From Armatimonadota bacterium (lineage in GTDB: Bacteria; Armatimonadota; Zipacnadia; Zipacnadales; FEN-943), in assembly GCA_026419655.1 (NCBI GenBank), contig JANZZA010000530.1, positions 1 to 7,698 of the forward strand: a stretch of DNA of 7,698 nucleotides. The letters run 5' to 3'. The notes under the pieces were generated by a model. It was not told where the DNA came from. It searched no databases and saw only the letters and a list, made by a program, of their open reading frames with translations. Shown piece by piece: positions 5,955 to 7,698 of the stretch (position 1 is its first letter; every line of letters starts with the position of its first letter). Made by a program: the position numbers and the translations under genes.

Positions 5955-6949
5955 GTCAGGCACATGCCGAAACCACCTATGCCCAGGACGAGCTGATAGC
6001 TCATTATCGCCTGATGCTGCTCATCAGGCGCTTCGAGGAAACGCTCAGCGACCTTTTCGGGCGCGGCGAGATACCGGGCACGGCACACTTTTGCATGGGC
6101 CAGGAAGCCTGTGCCGTCGGGGCCGTGGCTGCGCTGCGGCCCGACGACCTAGTCACGTCAAATCATCGGGGCCACGGCCATGCCCTGGCCAAGACACGTG
6201 ACCCCAAGCGGCTAATGGCAGAGCTTATGGGCAAAGCCACAGGCTTCTGCGGCGGCCGGTCGGGCTCTCAGCACCTGTGCTGTATAGATAAGGGCTTTCT
6301 TGGGTCCAACGGCATTACGGGCGGTATGGTTCCGATTGCGGTGGGGGCAGCTCTCTCCCAGAAACTACTCGGCACGGGGCGTATAGTGCTTTCTTTCTTC
6401 GGCGACGGTGCCACGGGGCAGGGAGTGTTCCACGAGGCTGTCAACATGGCTGCGGTCTGGCGCCTCCCTGTGGTGTTTTTCTGCGAGAACAATGGCTATG
6501 CGATGAGCTTGCCGGTAGAGAAGGCCTTTCGGGAGCCGTCGGTAGCGCGACGCGCCGCCGCCCACGGTCTGCCCACCGCAACAGTAGACGGTATGGATTA
6601 TTTCGCAGTACGTCAAGCTGTGGAGGACGCCGTGGCCCAGGCTCGCCGCGGCGATGGGCCGGTTCTCATCGAGGCCTTCACTTATCGCTTCTGCGGTCAC
6701 TCGAAGAGTGACGAATGTGCCTATCGGTCGCGCGAGGAGGAATCTTGCTGGCGCGAGCGCGACCCCATTGTGCTGATGGGGGAAAGGCTGCAAGCAGCCG
6801 GCCTGCTGGATGCCGATGCCGGGAAACGGCTTGCTGACGAGGTCCAAGCCGAAGTGGCAGAAGCGGTCGCCTTTGCACGGTCAAGTCCCTTGCCTGACCC
6901 CGCAACCGTGCAGGAGTTCTTGCTCAGCGGGTCTTATTCGGGTGACTGA
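5951..6949 (+). CDS. Thiamine-diphosphate-dependent 2-oxoacid (pyruvate/acetoin-type) dehydrogenase E1 subunit alpha
   Basis: The protein is 332 residues, the normal E1-alpha length. Key features are NHRGHGHALAK (71-81), the GKATGFCGGRSGSQH segment (95-108), the ThDP/Mg2+ motif from GDGATGQG (151-158) to E179-N180-N181, and the C-terminal loop TYRFCGHSKSDECAYRS with H250 and S251/S253, ending in WRERDP. The enzyme decarboxylates a 2-oxoacid and, with a beta subunit, transfers the acyl group to a lipoyl arm, plausibly that of the lipoyl protein encoded at 2391. It closely resembles acetoin and pyruvate dehydrogenase alpha chains; the substrate cannot be read from sequence alone. The start GTG 5951 overlaps the previous stop by four bases, and GGAGG at 5939-5943 gives a seven-base spacing. 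The E1 beta gene that usually follows is absent; an MttB-family gene follows instead. Cysteines in otherwise conserved loops (C100, C110, C111, C248) are noticeable. Confidence 0.92.
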   Translation: MSQAHAETTYAQDELIAHYRLMLLIRRFEETLSDLFGRGEIPGTAHFCMGQEACAVGAVAALRPDDLVTSNHRGHGHALAKTRDPKRLMAELMGKATGFCGGRSGSQHLCCIDKGFLGSNGITGGMVPIAVGAALSQKLLGTGRIVLSFFGDGATGQGVFHEAVNMAAVWRLPVVFFCENNGYAMSLPVEKAFREPSVARRAAAHGLPTATVDGMDYFAVRQAVEDAVAQARRGDGPVLIEAFTYRFCGHSKSDECAYRSREEESCWRERDPIVLMGERLQAAGLLDADAGKRLADEVQAEVAEAVAFARSSPLPDPATVQEFLLSGSYSGD

Positions 6950-6975
6950 TGTCGTCGCAAAAAGGGGGAAAAGTA

Positions 6976-7698
6976 ATGCGCATTGGGCAAGGTGGCTTTG
7001 TCGAAGTACTGACGCGGGCGGAGCAAGAACAGATTCACGGCAATATCCTGCGCATCCTCGCCGAGGTCGGTCTGGAAGTCGGCAGCGAGCGAATGTTGGA
7101 AGTGCTCGGCGACTTCGGCGCGGAAATAGACCTTGGCTCCCGACGGGCAAAGTTTCCGGTGTCCCTGGTCGAGGATTTCCTCGCGCGCTGCCCGAAGATT
7201 GACTGGTCGCAGCGCAGGCCGCGGCTCGACATCAGGTGCAGTACCTATTTCAGCCGTTTCCACGTGCCGGGCACAAACGATTTTGAGCCGCTGACCGAGG
7301 CCAATACGGCCGACTTGTTCCGGACGGCCAAGGCGTTGCCCGTGGTGGACGGCTGCATGATGACGGGCTGCTCGTGGAATACCAGCCGGAAGGTCGAGCC
7401 ATTGTGGGAGCGTTTTTACATGTGGAAGTTCGGCGCGGGCCAGTGCGGCATTCTTTATCCGACCGAGGCTAATCCTGCCCTGGAAGACCTCTACCAGACC
7501 TATGCAGGCCTGCGGGGCAAGCGACTGCAAGAGGTTTTTGGTGGGGGCATTTATATGCAGTCGCCATTGCGCCTGGGGGCTGAAGAGGCTGAGCAGTTCT
7601 TGTATTGGTGGGAGCGCGGCTGCTGGGTTGGCATCGGCCACATGACGACCGCGGGCACTACGGCCCCCGTCACCCTGGCGGGCCTGGTCACGCAGACC
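6976..7698 (+). CDS. MttB-superfamily (trimethylamine/quaternary amine:corrinoid) methyltransferase, N-terminal half, cut by window edge
   Basis: An open frame of 241 codons runs from ATG 6976 to the end of the window with no stop. A strong SD (GGGGG, 6964-6968) lies seven bases upstream, and the gene starts 26 bases after the E1-alpha stop. The N-terminus has the typical MttB-family opening (LTRAEQEQIHGNILRILAEVG, 12-32) followed by GAEIDLGSRRAKFPVSLVEDFLARCP. Residues 227-236 read GTTAPVTLAG, the conserved substrate-barrel motif of the superfamily. Family members move a methyl group from a methylated amine to a corrinoid protein; most lack pyrrolysine and act on quaternary amines or are uncharacterised. 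The pyrrolysine position of true MttB falls beyond the window, so that point is open. No corrinoid protein is visible. Its place directly after E1 alpha suggests co-transcription. A long frame on the opposite strand is a shadow. Confidence 0.88.
   Translation, partial: MRIGQGGFVEVLTRAEQEQIHGNILRILAEVGLEVGSERMLEVLGDFGAEIDLGSRRAKFPVSLVEDFLARCPKIDWSQRRPRLDIRCSTYFSRFHVPGTNDFEPLTEANTADLFRTAKALPVVDGCMMTGCSWNTSRKVEPLWERFYMWKFGAGQCGILYPTEANPALEDLYQTYAGLRGKRLQEVFGGGIYMQSPLRLGAEEAEQFLYWWERGCWVGIGHMTTAGTTAPVTLAGLVTQT

Noticed and set aside
6934..7641. Long minus-strand frame (235 codons) opposite the MttB-family gene
   Set aside because: High-GC shadow frame with no family resemblance; the plus strand encodes a clear MttB-superfamily protein with a good SD.

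Overview
This window comes from a GC-rich bacterial chromosome. The best lineage clue is the secreted prepilin-like protein at 342-1025. Its N-terminal helix continues into an FPVFARAREKARQ segment and ends in a DGHV block. I associate this combination with the large prepilin-like families of Armatimonadota and neighbouring phyla; the planctomycete version usually reads differently after the helix. This assignment is from memory and is only an inference.

Layout. Bases 1-341 hold no convincing gene, only a candidate promoter and ribosome binding site for the prepilin-like gene. The prepilin gene (+) converges on a single-domain CheY-like response regulator (-, 1141-1524), with a strong hairpin between them. 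A 268-base gap (1525-1792) holds an inverted-repeat pair resembling a small mobile-element remnant. Next comes smpB (-, 1793-2251), the tmRNA-binding protein of trans-translation. A divergent intergenic region (2252-2390) carries outward-facing candidate promoters.

From 2391 to the right edge all genes are on the + strand and mostly tightly packed. In order they are: a short E2-like protein with one lipoyl domain and a peripheral-subunit-binding domain but no acyltransferase domain; a FabG-type ketoreductase; a FabF-type ketosynthase with an intact Cys-His-His triad; a shortened, catalytically degenerate ketosynthase resembling a chain-length factor; a thiamine-diphosphate E1 alpha subunit of the 2-oxoacid dehydrogenase type; and the first half of an MttB-superfamily (trimethylamine/quaternary amine) methyltransferase, cut by the window edge.

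Working together. The last genes are joined by a 1-base gap, a 4-base GTGA overlap and a 26-base gap. E1 alpha and the lipoyl/E3-binding protein imply oxidative decarboxylation of a 2-oxoacid onto a lipoyl arm. The KS/degenerate KS pair plus the ketoreductase imply carbon-carbon bond formation and reduction. No acyl carrier protein, E1 beta, E2 catalytic domain or E3 is visible. The unusual possibility is a hybrid pathway that couples a 2-oxoacid dehydrogenase-type module to a KS/KS-like condensing pair, with a possible methyl-transfer step. The genes beyond 7698 are needed to judge it.
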